A stretch of DNA of 7,218 bases from an uncultured Oscillibacter sp. (GCF_900546705.1 NZ_URDP01000058.1:1-7218), one strand, 5' to 3'. Shown: positions 1-7,002, counted from the stretch's first letter. Notes: generated by a model from the letters alone, not told the origin. Program-made: numbers and translations.

Positions 1-29
1 CTTTTTACTGGGGAAGTCCTGCGCGGCCT

Positions 30-1697
30 TTACAGAGACTTCTCGTAGGACTCGATCATCTTCTTGAACGTGTGACCCGTACGACTTCTGAGATTCTGCA
101 GGTATTTGTCCGTGGTCTCCCCGGTGAAGATCTTGATCTGCAATCGCATGGAGCCGTCTTCCTCCGGGGTGGCAAGGATTTTGTCGATATACCGGTCCAC
201 GAAGGCCTTGCTGATGACGCCGTCCGCCGCGTCGTGCCGGGCTTCCCGGAGCACCTGGCGGATGGCGTCAATGTGTTTGCGGAATTCCTCTCTGGATAGC
301 TGCTGCTGTTCCAACTCGCAGATCTGCCGCTCCGCCTCCTGGATTTCCCGGTCGCAGGCCTGGTTCATTTCCAGAAAGTCCCGGTCGGAGATCTGTCCGG
401 CAGCGTTGTAGCCCAGGAGTTTGCTTTTTTTCTTCCGGGCCAGGTCGGCCTGATCCCGCAATCCGGAGACCTGCCGGGCGGTGTCTCCGCTGTCGGAGAG
501 AGACCTGTACATTTCAATATACTCTTCCACCAGAGCCTGAGCGCTCTCCTCCGTCTCCTGGAACACCGCATAGAGCAGCGGCTTGAGCTCCTCTTCATAA
601 ATGGGGAAGGAGGGGCAGGCATCGGCGCCGTTTTTGATCTTGCCGGAGCAGACCCACTTGCTGTTCTTGTGTCCGCTGCGGTCTACGGACTCCCGGCGGT
701 AGTATGCAGCACCGCAGTGGGTGCAGTAAAGCTTTCCGGTGAGAAGATTGGCGTGGTTGCACACGCCCTGGCGGTTTTTTACGTCCTCACTGCGGCGCCG
801 GAGCACCCGGTTGGCGGCCTCCCAGAGATCTTCGTCCACAATGGCCGGGACGATCTGACCGGTTTCATCCTTGAACATGACCCACTCTTCCGGCGGGAGA
901 AATTTCTGCTTTTTGGTGAACAGGTCCAGGACCTTGACTTTGTTGCCCACATAATAGCCCTTGTATTTGGGATTTGCGATCATGCCGGACATGGTGGTGT
1001 GAGCGATCTTCTTGCCGTTGTGGTTGCGGTAGCCCTTTTCCCAGAAGAGGGTTTCGATCTGCTTCATGGAGTAGTCTCCGGTGGCGTAGAGAGTAAACAG
1101 CTCCCGCACCATGGGGGCCTCGGCCTCGTCGATGACCAGCCGTCCGCCGTCCTTCACATAGCCGAAAATCCGGCTGTTGCCCAGCACCACCTTGTTTTTG
1201 ATGGCCTGCTGGTGGCCGAACTTCACCCGGCTGGAGAGCTTGCGCAGTTCGTCCTGGGCGATGCCGGACATGATGGTCAGCCGCAGTTCGCTGTCCTCGT
1301 CCAGCGTATTGATGTTGTCGTTCTGGAAAAACACCCCCACCCCGGCACAGAGCAGGCGGCGGGTGTACTGGATGGAGTCCAGGGTGTTTCGGGCAAAGCG
1401 GGTGATCTCCTTGGTGAGGATCAGGTCAAAACACCCGGCCTCCCCGTCGTCGATCATTCGGTGGAAGTTCTCCCGCTTTTTGGTGGTGGCGGCGGAGAGC
1501 CCCTCGTCGATGTAGCCGTCCACGTACGTCCAGCTGGAATTTTTCCGGATCAGGGTCTCGTAGTACTGGACCTGATTGCCCAGGGAGTTGAGCTGCTCGT
1601 CGGACTCGCTGGATACCCGGGCGTAGAAGGTGACCCGCAGGGGCAGATCGTAGATGGATTTGGTTTTCAGCTGCTGACGAACGCTGTGGATATCCAT
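30..1697 (-). CDS. Large serine recombinase (site-specific integrase/resolvase family)
   Basis: A 555-residue serine recombinase that cuts and rejoins DNA through a phosphoserine link; such proteins integrate and excise prophages, conjugative elements and sporulation-gene interruptions. The N-terminal resolvase domain (about 20-165) carries YARVSS with predicted nucleophile Ser29 and Arg27, and KEITRFARNT with Arg100 and Arg103, which align with the gamma-delta resolvase active site. A recombinase DNA-binding domain follows (about 175-300), then a zinc ribbon (Cys325, Cys328, Cys350, Cys361), a charged, probably coiled-coil stretch (about 410-470) and a C-terminal tail. All key residues are present, so it looks intact. 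The ATG start is supported by GGAGG seven bases upstream. Length and layout match prophage/ICE integrases and SpoIVCA-like enzymes; its target site cannot be read here. Its base composition resembles its neighbours. No terminator is visible in the 29 bases after its stop. Confidence 0.95.
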   Translation of the reverse strand: MDIHSVRQQLKTKSIYDLPLRVTFYARVSSESDEQLNSLGNQVQYYETLIRKNSSWTYVDGYIDEGLSAATTKKRENFHRMIDDGEAGCFDLILTKEITRFARNTLDSIQYTRRLLCAGVGVFFQNDNINTLDEDSELRLTIMSGIAQDELRKLSSRVKFGHQQAIKNKVVLGNSRIFGYVKDGGRLVIDEAEAPMVRELFTLYATGDYSMKQIETLFWEKGYRNHNGKKIAHTTMSGMIANPKYKGYYVGNKVKVLDLFTKKQKFLPPEEWVMFKDETGQIVPAIVDEDLWEAANRVLRRRSEDVKNRQGVCNHANLLTGKLYCTHCGAAYYRRESVDRSGHKNSKWVCSGKIKNGADACPSFPIYEEELKPLLYAVFQETEESAQALVEEYIEMYRSLSDSGDTARQVSGLRDQADLARKKKSKLLGYNAAGQISDRDFLEMNQACDREIQEAERQICELEQQQLSREEFRKHIDAIRQVLREARHDAADGVISKAFVDRYIDKILATPEEDGSMRLQIKIFTGETTDKYLQNLRSRTGHTFKKMIESYEKSL

Positions 1698-1730
1698 GCG
1701 CTTGCCTCCGTAGTTCGTTTTATCATCATT

Positions 1731-1758
1731 ATTATAACGTGATTTAAAAGAAATGCAA
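1731..1758 (-). promoter_or_regulatory. Sigma-A-type promoter of the recombinase gene
   Basis: Read on the minus strand, a TTGCAT -35 box (1753-1758) and a perfect TATAAT -10 box (1731-1736) are separated by 16 bp. Transcription would start near 1724, giving a leader of about 27 nt before the GGAGG and ATG of the recombinase. The region is A+T-rich compared with the flanking genes. This is a motif match only. Confidence 0.6.
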
Positions 1759-1795
1759 TCAAAAGCTGACGACGGGAAGTAACTGGATGCCCATG

Positions 1796-1820
1796 AAAAA
1801 ACCCCCGGCCGGGCCGGGGG
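1796..1820 (-). terminator. Intrinsic terminator of the murC-proX unit
   Basis: Positions 1802-1820 form a perfect inverted repeat (CCCCCGGCC / GGCCGGGGG, one central base; realistically an 8-bp stem with a 3-nt loop). On the minus strand it is followed directly by six T residues (1801-1796). It lies 14 bases beyond the proX stop, so it ends the murC-proX transcript and insulates the recombinase gene, which has its own promoter. Confidence 0.92.
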
Positions 1821-1834
1821 TGATTCAAACGGGA

Positions 1835-2374
1835 TTACAGGTCCACCACGGTGACAGTATGCCCGGTGGCAGGCAGGAACTTTTCCAGAAGATCGGCGGT
1901 GCGCAGCTTGAGGCTGCTGGTGCAGATGCAGGGATGACAGGAGAAATACTCCGCCTCATAGACCTCCCGCTCCATGAGCAGCGTCACGGCGTGATCCGTG
2001 TCGTTCATAAGGCCCAGCACTGTGGCGGAGCCGGGGGTACAGTGCAGCAGGTTCCACAGCTCCTCCTCCGGGGCGAAGGACAGACGGGCGGAGCCGATCT
2101 GATGGCTCAGATCCTTGGTGTGAAAGGGCTTGTCCGGCCCCATGGCCAGCAGGTAGAACTTCGTTTTCTGCCGGTTGCACAAAAAGAGATTCTTGCAGAT
2201 GGGCATGCCCAGCACCTGGCTGACGGCGGCGCACTTTTCCATGTTGTCCGCCGGGTCGCTGGAGACCCGGTCGTAGTCGATTCCCAGGCGCTCCAGCATG
2301 GCAAACGCCGCCTCCTCCTGGGGCAGCAGCGTCCCCTCAGGACGGGTGTTGTGAGAAAGGGAAGAGAGATACAC
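1835..2374 (-). CDS. proX: YbaK/ProX-family aminoacyl-tRNA deacylase (prolyl-tRNA editing, ProXp-ala/PrdX-like)
   Basis: A 179-residue free-standing editing domain. Proteins of this group hydrolyse alanine mistakenly attached to tRNA-Pro in the cytoplasm, and so guard proline codons. Visible family features are the conserved lysine in KNLFL (Lys61), the GSA segment at 115-117 (usual family form GSVSPF), LMND (122-125) and the late HP pair (147-148) before a hydrophobic strand. The length is normal for the family (about 160-180). The start is GTG at 2372-2374: only one codon separates it from the murC stop, and a GGAGG lies eight bases upstream inside the end of murC. It is therefore probably translated by coupling to murC, and a terminator follows. 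Related YbaK proteins deacylate Cys-tRNA instead; the KNLFL/LMND pattern favours the Ala-tRNA-Pro group, but the exact substrate is inferred. Confidence 0.85.
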   Translation of the reverse strand: MYLSSLSHNTRPEGTLLPQEEAAFAMLERLGIDYDRVSSDPADNMEKCAAVSQVLGMPICKNLFLCNRQKTKFYLLAMGPDKPFHTKDLSHQIGSARLSFAPEEELWNLLHCTPGSATVLGLMNDTDHAVTLLMEREVYEAEYFSCHPCICTSSLKLRTADLLEKFLPATGHTVTVVDL

Positions 2375-2377
2375 GGC

Positions 2378-3763
2378 TCAATCCTCCGTCTGCAGCAGTT
2401 TTTCACCGGCCCGGTAGATGTCGCCGGCCCCTACGGTAATGACCAGATCGCCGGGCTGGATGGTCTTGCGCAGGGCCTCCGTCACCTTGTCCAGGGTGGA
2501 GCAGTACACGGCACCGGGGATGTTGCGGCAAAGATCGGCGGAGGAGATGCCCAGGGTGTTCTGCTCCCGGGCGGCGAAGATCTCCGCCAGAATGGTCACG
2601 TCCGGAATCTTCAGCTCCTCCACGAACCGGTCGAAGAGCTTGGCGGTGCGGGAATAGGTGTGGGGCTGGAACGCCACCACCAGCCGCTTGTAGCCCAGGC
2701 CCCGGGCAGTGGTGAGCAGGGCGTGGAGCTCGTCGGGATGGTGGGCGTAATCGTCGTAGAGCTCGGCACCGTGGTAGGTGCCCTTGTGCTCAAAGCGGCG
2801 GCCGGCGCCGGCGAAGGAGGCAAGACCTTCCTCTACGGCCTTGCCGGGCAGACCCAGGGCATAGGCGGCGGAAGCAGCGGCCAGGGCGTCGAGCACGTTG
2901 TGCTGCCCATAGACGTGGAGCTTGGCGTGGGCGTAGAACTGGCCGTGAATCATGATGTCGAACACGGGATGGCCGTCCTCCTCCGTGAGGTTGGCGGCGG
3001 TGCAGTCGGCAGGCTGTTCCAGACCGAAAGTAAAAATGGGGTGCTTCAGGCCGGCCACGGACTCCATGGCGCCGGTGTTGTCGGCGTTGACGATGACGGA
3101 ACCGGCAGGAGGGACCAGATCGGCAAACTTGTGGAAGGAGTGCTCGATGTCCTGGAGATCCTTGAAAAAGTCCAGATGGTCCGGTTCCACATTCAAAATC
3201 ACCGCCACGGTGGGGAAGAAGCTCAAAAAGCTGTTGCAGTACTCGCAGGACTCCAAAATGATGGTGTCGCCCTGGCCCACCCGGTAGCCGGAGTGGAGCA
3301 GGGGCAGCGTGCCGCCGATCATGACAGTGGGGTCGGCCTCTGCGGCCATGAAGATGTGGGTACACATGGAGGTGGTGGTGGTTTTGCCGTGGGTGCCGGA
3401 GACGCACAGAGCGTTGGGATAGCGCTGCATGATGGCGCCCCAGGCCTGGGCCCGCTCATAGACGGGGATGCCCCGGGCGACAGCACCGGCGATCTCCGGG
3501 TTGCCGTCGTGGACGGCGGCGGTGCGGATCACCAGGTCGCAGTCGCCCAGATTGTCGGCGTTGTGGCCGATGGCGACGGGGATACCCAAAGAGCGCAGAT
3601 GGAGCACCGTCTCGCTCTCATTCATGTCGGAGCCCTGGACCTCCAGGCCCATGCCCTTGAGCACTTCCGCCAGGGGACACATGGATACGCCGCCGATGCC
3701 CACCAGGTGGGCCCGCTTGCCGGGAACGATGAAGTCACGAATGGGAAGAGGATTGTTCATCAT
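2378..3763 (-). CDS. murC: UDP-N-acetylmuramate--L-alanine ligase
   Basis: A 461-residue Mur ligase that uses ATP to join L-alanine to UDP-N-acetylmuramate, the first amino-acid addition of cytoplasmic peptidoglycan precursor synthesis. The N-terminal Rossmann-like UDP-binding domain has VGIGGVSM (21-28) and QGSDMNES (43-50). The central ATPase domain has the P-loop GTHGKTTTT (123-131), ESCEY (171-175) and NVEPDHLDFF (191-200). The C-terminal domain has YDDYAHHP (336-343) and FQPHTYSRT (365-373). All of these are typical of MurC rather than MurD, MurE or MurF, and the length is normal. Two adjacent ATG codons (3761-3763 and 3758-3760) could start it. The AGGAAG about ten bases upstream of the first fits that one better. 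It stands apart from any division/cell-wall gene cluster in this window and leads a two-gene unit with the tRNA-editing gene. Confidence 0.97.
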   Translation of the reverse strand: MMNNPLPIRDFIVPGKRAHLVGIGGVSMCPLAEVLKGMGLEVQGSDMNESETVLHLRSLGIPVAIGHNADNLGDCDLVIRTAAVHDGNPEIAGAVARGIPVYERAQAWGAIMQRYPNALCVSGTHGKTTTTSMCTHIFMAAEADPTVMIGGTLPLLHSGYRVGQGDTIILESCEYCNSFLSFFPTVAVILNVEPDHLDFFKDLQDIEHSFHKFADLVPPAGSVIVNADNTGAMESVAGLKHPIFTFGLEQPADCTAANLTEEDGHPVFDIMIHGQFYAHAKLHVYGQHNVLDALAAASAAYALGLPGKAVEEGLASFAGAGRRFEHKGTYHGAELYDDYAHHPDELHALLTTARGLGYKRLVVAFQPHTYSRTAKLFDRFVEELKIPDVTILAEIFAAREQNTLGISSADLCRNIPGAVYCSTLDKVTEALRKTIQPGDLVITVGAGDIYRAGEKLLQTED

Positions 3764-3785
3764 GGAAAAGAACTTCCTTTCAATC

Positions 3786-3810
3786 GCCTCCGCGTTGCAT
3801 TGCCGGAGGC
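3786..3810. repeat. GCCTCCG/CGGAGGC inverted repeat in the murC-cca intergenic region
   Basis: A perfect 7-bp inverted repeat (GCCTCCG 3786-3792, CGGAGGC 3804-3810) with an 11-nt loop. On the minus strand it lies in the predicted murC 5' leader just upstream of the ribosome binding site. On the plus strand it overlaps the -35 region proposed for cca. No T-run follows on either side, so it is not a normal intrinsic terminator. It could be an mRNA hairpin or an operator. Confidence 0.55.
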
Positions 3811-3823
3811 GTCATTGTATAAT
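3795..3823 (+). promoter_or_regulatory. Candidate sigma-A promoter for cca
   Basis: TTGCAT (3795-3800), a 17-bp spacer and a perfect TATAAT (3818-3823) predict a start near 3830 and a leader of about 55 nt. A second plus-strand pair, TTGTAT (3815-3820) and TATAGT (3838-3843), also with 17 bp between, would start near 3850. Both -35 boxes are weak, so which one is used cannot be decided. Confidence 0.5.
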
Positions 3824-3835
3824 CATAAGCAACTT

Positions 3836-3864
3836 ATTATAGTATATCAGACGAAAAAAAGCAA
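3836..3864 (-). promoter_or_regulatory. Candidate sigma-A promoter for murC-proX
   Basis: On the minus strand TTGCTT (3859-3864), a 17-bp spacer and a perfect TATAAT (3836-3841) predict a start near 3829 and a murC leader of about 65 nt that includes the 3786-3810 hairpin. It overlaps the promoter candidates proposed for the opposite strand. Confidence 0.55.
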
Positions 3865-3884
3865 CCGGAAGCAGGGGGAAAACC

Positions 3885-5210
3885 ATGAATGGAATACCGC
3901 AGTATGTGGAGGAAATTTTAAAGACGCTGGAGCAGGCCGGCTATGAGGCCTGGTGCGTGGGCGGCTGTGTGCGGGACCTGCTTCTGGAACGGACACCCCA
4001 GGACTGGGACGTGACCACGTCCGCCCGCCCGGAGGAGACCATGGCAGTATTCGACGGTCGTTCCCTGCCCACCGGGCTGCGCCACGGCACTGTCACTGTC
4101 CGGCAGGGAACAGAGCGGGTGGAGGTGACCACGTTTCGCCTGGACGGAGTCTACCGGGACCACCGGCGTCCGGAGACGGTGGCGTTTACGGACTCGCTGG
4201 TGGAGGACCTGCGCCGAAGGGACTTTACCGTCAACGCCATGGCCATGGACCGGCGGGGAAATATCCGTGACCCGTTCGGCGGCCGGGAGGACCTGCAAAA
4301 TGGGGTGCTGCGCTGCGTGGGAGCGCCGGAGGCGCGGCTGCGGGAGGACGCCCTGCGGATTCTGCGGGGACTGCGGTTTTCCGCCTGCCTGGGCCTTTCT
4401 CCGGAGACGGAGACGGCAGCGGCGCTGCACCGGTGCGGTATACTGCTGGCGGACATTGCGCCGGAGCGGATCTGGGGCGAGCTGAGTCGGCTGCTGGAAG
4501 GGGACTGGGCACCGCAGGTTCTGCGGGAGTTTCCGGATGTGCTGGCGGTGTTCTGGCCGGAGATTTCAGCCATGGTGGGGTTTGACCAGCACAGCCGCCA
4601 TCACTGCTATGATGTATGGGAGCACACCCTGCATGCACTCTCGGTACTGCCGCCGGACCGGCTGCTGCGCTGTACCATGCTGCTTCACGATGTGGGGAAA
4701 CCCGGCTGCTTTGTGCAGGACGCAAGCGGCAGCGGCCACTTTCCCGGGCACCCGGAGCGGGGGGCGGTTATGGCGGAGAAGATGCTGCGGCGGCTGCGGG
4801 TGGACAATCGGACCACGGAGACGGTCGTGTGTCTGGTGCGCTGGCACGACCGGAATATCCCGCGGACCCGGCCGGGGATCCGTCGTGCCCTGGCGGAGCT
4901 GGGAGAGGAGAACCTGCGGCGGCTGCTGGAGATCAAACGGGCGGACAATCTGGCCCAGGCCAGCCAGGACCTGCTGGGGGAAATCCGCCGGGCAGAGGAG
5001 ATCCTGGACGGGCTGGCGGCGGAAGGCGCGTGCGTGAGTCTGCGGCAGCTGGCGGTCCGGGGAAATGATCTGGCGGCACTGGGACTGAAGGGCGCCGGCG
5101 TGGGGCAGATGCTGCGGCTGCTGCTGAATGCCGTGCTGGATGAGGCTGTGGCCAATGAGCGGACGGCCCTGATGCAGTATGCCCGCAAATCCATGGAAGA
5201 AACCCGCTGA
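3885..5210 (+). CDS. cca: CCA tRNA nucleotidyltransferase with HD domain
   Basis: A 441-residue class II (bacterial-type) CCA-adding enzyme that builds or repairs the 3' CCA end of tRNAs from CTP and ATP without a nucleic-acid template. The head domain shows GGCVRD (26-31), the metal-binding Asp40 and Asp42 in QDWDVT, and RRDFTVNAM (111-119). The nucleotide-selecting EDALR segment is at 154-158, followed by ILRGLRF. A C-terminal HD-type domain has LLHDVGKP (266-273) with the His-Asp pair 268-269 and GHFPGHPERG (284-293). The length fits HD-containing Firmicute enzymes. The ATG is preceded by AGGGGG with suitable spacing. It is divergent from murC. No terminator is visible before dpaA 67 bases downstream, so some readthrough into the sporulation genes is possible. 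A poly(A) polymerase is the main alternative in this superfamily, but the Gram-positive context and HD domain favour CCA addition. Confidence 0.93.
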   Translation: MNGIPQYVEEILKTLEQAGYEAWCVGGCVRDLLLERTPQDWDVTTSARPEETMAVFDGRSLPTGLRHGTVTVRQGTERVEVTTFRLDGVYRDHRRPETVAFTDSLVEDLRRRDFTVNAMAMDRRGNIRDPFGGREDLQNGVLRCVGAPEARLREDALRILRGLRFSACLGLSPETETAAALHRCGILLADIAPERIWGELSRLLEGDWAPQVLREFPDVLAVFWPEISAMVGFDQHSRHHCYDVWEHTLHALSVLPPDRLLRCTMLLHDVGKPGCFVQDASGSGHFPGHPERGAVMAEKMLRRLRVDNRTTETVVCLVRWHDRNIPRTRPGIRRALAELGEENLRRLLEIKRADNLAQASQDLLGEIRRAEEILDGLAAEGACVSLRQLAVRGNDLAALGLKGAGVGQMLRLLLNAVLDEAVANERTALMQYARKSMEETR

Positions 5211-5230
5211 AGCAGCGGCGTGCCCGGTGC

Positions 5231-5258
5231 ACCTTTCCTGCCTGCCAGCCATAGTATG
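5231..5258 (+). promoter_or_regulatory. Possible sigma-K-like promoter of dpaAB
   Basis: An AC dinucleotide (5231-5232), a 17-bp gap and CATAGTATG (5250-5258) come close to the mother-cell sigma-K pattern AC-N17-CATAnnnTA, with the final A replaced by G. dpaAB (spoVF) belongs to the sigma-K regulon in Bacillus subtilis, so such a site is expected. The predicted start near 5265 would leave only about 13 nt of leader, with the ribosome binding site at its very end. This is therefore a weak call. Confidence 0.3.
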
Positions 5259-5265
5259 TGGCAGG
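5241..5265. repeat. CCTGCCA/TGGCAGG inverted repeat before dpaA
   Basis: A perfect 7-bp inverted repeat (5241-5247 and 5259-5265) with an 11-nt loop flanks the CATAGTATG element and runs into the dpaA ribosome binding site (GGGAGGG, 5264-5270). No T-run follows. It may be an operator or an mRNA hairpin that hides the ribosome binding site in readthrough transcripts from cca, but either role is inferred. Confidence 0.45.
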
Positions 5266-5277
5266 GAGGGATGATAC

Positions 5278-6123
5278 ATGAAGCCGTACTTTGGGGTGCT
5301 GGGCGGCGACCGGCGACAATCGGAGCTTGCCCGGCTGCTGCGGCAGGACGGACATACGGTATATACCTGGGGCCTGGAGGCGTGGGGAGAAAGCGGAGCA
5401 CTGGAGGAGACCGAATCGGCACAGACGGTGATTTTACCGCTGCCGGTGCGGGATGGAGATGGACGGTTCAACTGCACAGGCCTGCAGGTACAGCCGGAGG
5501 CGCTGCTGGAGCGGTTTCGTCCGGGACAGATGCTGCTGGCGGGAAAAGTGGATGCTGCTCTGGCGGAAAGAGCCGCTAGCCGGGGATTGACGCTGGTGGA
5601 TTACTTTGCCCGGGAAGAACTGACCGTGGCCAACGCTGCCATTACGGCGGAGGGGGCCATTCAGGTGGCCATGGAGCACCTGGATCGGACGCTGCTGGGA
5701 ATGGACTGTCTGGTCATGGGCTTGGGCAGGATTGGAACATTGCTGTGCCGCCGGCTCCAGGGATTGGGCGCCCATGTGTGGGCGTTTGCCAGACGGCCGG
5801 AGAGCCGTGCCTGGGCTGCGGCCTGCGGATACGCCGCGGTACGGCCGGATGATCTGGCAGAGGAACTGGGGCACTTTCCCGTGGTGTTCAATACGATTCC
5901 CTCCCTGATCCTGGATGAGGCATTGCTCAGGCGATTGCCGGCGGGATGCCTTTGTGTGGAGCTGGCCTCGGTGCCGGGGATGGATCTGGCGGCGGCGGAG
6001 TCGCTGGGACACACGGCGGTCTGGGCCCGGTCCCTGCCGGGTAAACTGGCGCCGGTGACGGCTGCCGCGGCCATCCGGGATACGGTATACCATATCTTGG
6101 AGGAACGAGGTGACAGTGTGTGA
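5278..6123 (+). CDS. dpaA: Dipicolinate synthase subunit A
   Basis: A 281-residue subunit A of dipicolinate synthase (SpoVFA). With DpaB it oxidises the dihydrodipicolinate-pathway intermediate of lysine synthesis to dipicolinic acid in the mother cell; the product is stored with calcium in the spore core. The sequence has the N-terminal GGDRRQ (9-14), the family segment DYFAREELTVANAAITAEG (108-126), a Rossmann nucleotide-binding turn MGLGRIG (147-153), NTIPSLILD (205-213) and a C-terminal LPGKLAP (253-259). Together these are diagnostic of DpaA rather than a general dehydrogenase. The length is near the family norm of just under 300. The ATG start is supported by GGGAGGG seven bases upstream. 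The stop overlaps the dpaB start by four bases (GTGA), so the subunits are translationally coupled. Confidence 0.95.
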   Translation: MKPYFGVLGGDRRQSELARLLRQDGHTVYTWGLEAWGESGALEETESAQTVILPLPVRDGDGRFNCTGLQVQPEALLERFRPGQMLLAGKVDAALAERAASRGLTLVDYFAREELTVANAAITAEGAIQVAMEHLDRTLLGMDCLVMGLGRIGTLLCRRLQGLGAHVWAFARRPESRAWAAACGYAAVRPDDLAEELGHFPVVFNTIPSLILDEALLRRLPAGCLCVELASVPGMDLAAAESLGHTAVWARSLPGKLAPVTAAAAIRDTVYHILEERGDSV

Positions 6124-6692
6124 GAAAGGAACGGATCGGCTTTGCGGTGTGTGGGTCGTTCTGCACCCATGAAAAGGCGCTGGGCGCGCTGGAGGCACTG
6201 GTGGAACAATATGAGACGGTGATTCCCATTGTCTCAGAGACGGCGGCCTATACGGATACGCGTTTTGGTACATCGGACGCGCTGCTGGAGCGGCTGGAGG
6301 AACTGACGGGGCAGGAAGTGCTGTGCGACATTCCTTCGGTAGAACCCATTGGCCCCAAGGCATTGCTGGATGTGCTGGTGATTGCACCGGCCACCGGCAA
6401 TACCATTGCAAAACTGGCGGCTGGTATTACAGACACCGCCGTGACGATGGCAGCAAAGGCACATCTGCGCAACGGGCGTCCGGTGGTGATCGCCATGGCC
6501 AGCAATGACGGACTTGCTGCCGGTGCCCGGAATATCGGAGAGCTGCTGGTGCGGAAGAACTTTTACTTTGTCCCCTTTGGACAGGACAGCGCATTTGCAA
6601 AGCCGTCGTCTCTGGTCGCTGACTTTACGAAGCTGCCGGAGACGGTGGAGGCGGCTCTGGAAGGCCGCCAGATTCAGCCGATCTTACTGTGA
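6120..6692 (+). CDS. dpaB: Dipicolinate synthase subunit B (flavoprotein-fold)
   Basis: A 190-residue subunit B (SpoVFB), a flavoprotein/phosphopantothenoylcysteine-decarboxylase-fold protein that works with DpaA to make dipicolinate during sporulation. Family marks are CGSFCTHEKAL (11-21), the EPIGPK segment (75-80), VIAPATGNTIAKLA (87-100), ITDTAVTMAAKAHLRN (103-118) and QDSAFAKPSSLVADF (155-169). The length is normal (about 190-200). The start is GTG at 6120-6122, overlapping the dpaA TGA, with GAGGTGA just upstream. An intrinsic terminator about 85 bases downstream ends the unit. In Bacillus subtilis the operon continues with asd, dapG and dapA; here it is only the two dpa genes, so the lysine-pathway precursor must come from genes elsewhere. 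Confidence 0.95.
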   Translation: MRKERIGFAVCGSFCTHEKALGALEALVEQYETVIPIVSETAAYTDTRFGTSDALLERLEELTGQEVLCDIPSVEPIGPKALLDVLVIAPATGNTIAKLAAGITDTAVTMAAKAHLRNGRPVVIAMASNDGLAAGARNIGELLVRKNFYFVPFGQDSAFAKPSSLVADFTKLPETVEAALEGRQIQPILL

Positions 6693-6777
6693 GTACCCGG
6701 CGAGCGGCAAGAAACGGCCGAGCATAGTACAATATAATATAATATATAGTATTTTTGACATGCCACATTCGGCGCAG

Positions 6778-6815
6778 AAAGAGGAGAGAGGGAAAGAATC
6801 CTTTCTCCTCTTTTT
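6778..6815 (+). terminator. Intrinsic terminator of the dpaAB unit
   Basis: A perfect 10-bp stem (AAAGAGGAGA 6778-6787 with TCTCCTCTTT 6804-6813) encloses a 16-nt loop that can itself form a short AGG/CCT helix. The 3' arm runs into a T-run (6811-6815). It lies about 85 nt after the dpaB stop. The stem is moderately G+C-rich, with three A-T pairs at its base. Confidence 0.85.
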
Positions 6816-6970
6816 GCGTTGCTTGCCAAAATGACGAAAGGGCGACGAAAATATGAGATTGGATATAAGCTGCAATAATAATAAATATTGATTTTATTAC
6901 AAGAAACGGCATAAAATTGGAAATAAATAGAAAACATAAAGAAAAAGTAAACAAATGGTTAAAAAGCGGG

Positions 6971-6999
6971 TTGACTTTCCGTTGCACCTCTGGTATTCT
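6971..6999 (+). promoter_or_regulatory. Upstream sigma-A promoter (putative rrn P1)
   Basis: TTGACT (6971-6976), a 17-bp spacer and TATTCT (6994-6999), preceded by a roughly 110-bp A+T-rich tract with A-runs like an UP element. The predicted start is A7005 or G7006, exactly at the 5' edge of the folded element described below. Confidence 0.75.
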
Positions 7000-7002
7000 A
7001 AC

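Noticed and set aside
669..1742. Plus-strand open frame of 357 codons opposite the recombinase
   Set aside because: It is an antisense shadow. The minus-strand recombinase carries complete catalytic motifs and a good ribosome binding site, while this frame has neither.
1787..3946. A very long open frame on the plus strand (719 codons) opposite proX and murC
   Set aside because: It mirrors the minus-strand genes, has no ribosome binding site or recognisable domain, and is the usual antisense openness of G+C-rich coding DNA. MurC and the editing enzyme on the other strand have clear family motifs.
4566..6411. Minus-strand open frames opposite cca and dpaA (4566-5477 and 5434-6411)
   Set aside because: They are rich in Pro, Arg, Ser and Gln as expected for reverse-strand reading of G+C-rich genes, they cross gene boundaries, and they show no known motif.
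6727..6750. A+T-rich stretch with repeated TATAAT-like hexamers just after dpaB
   Set aside because: No -35 box is found at a suitable distance on either strand, and any transcript would meet the terminator at 6778-6815 at once.
6831..6878. Short plus-strand reading frame of about 15 codons after the dpaB terminator
   Set aside because: It has no ribosome binding site, no promoter and no similarity I recognise; its length is within chance expectation.
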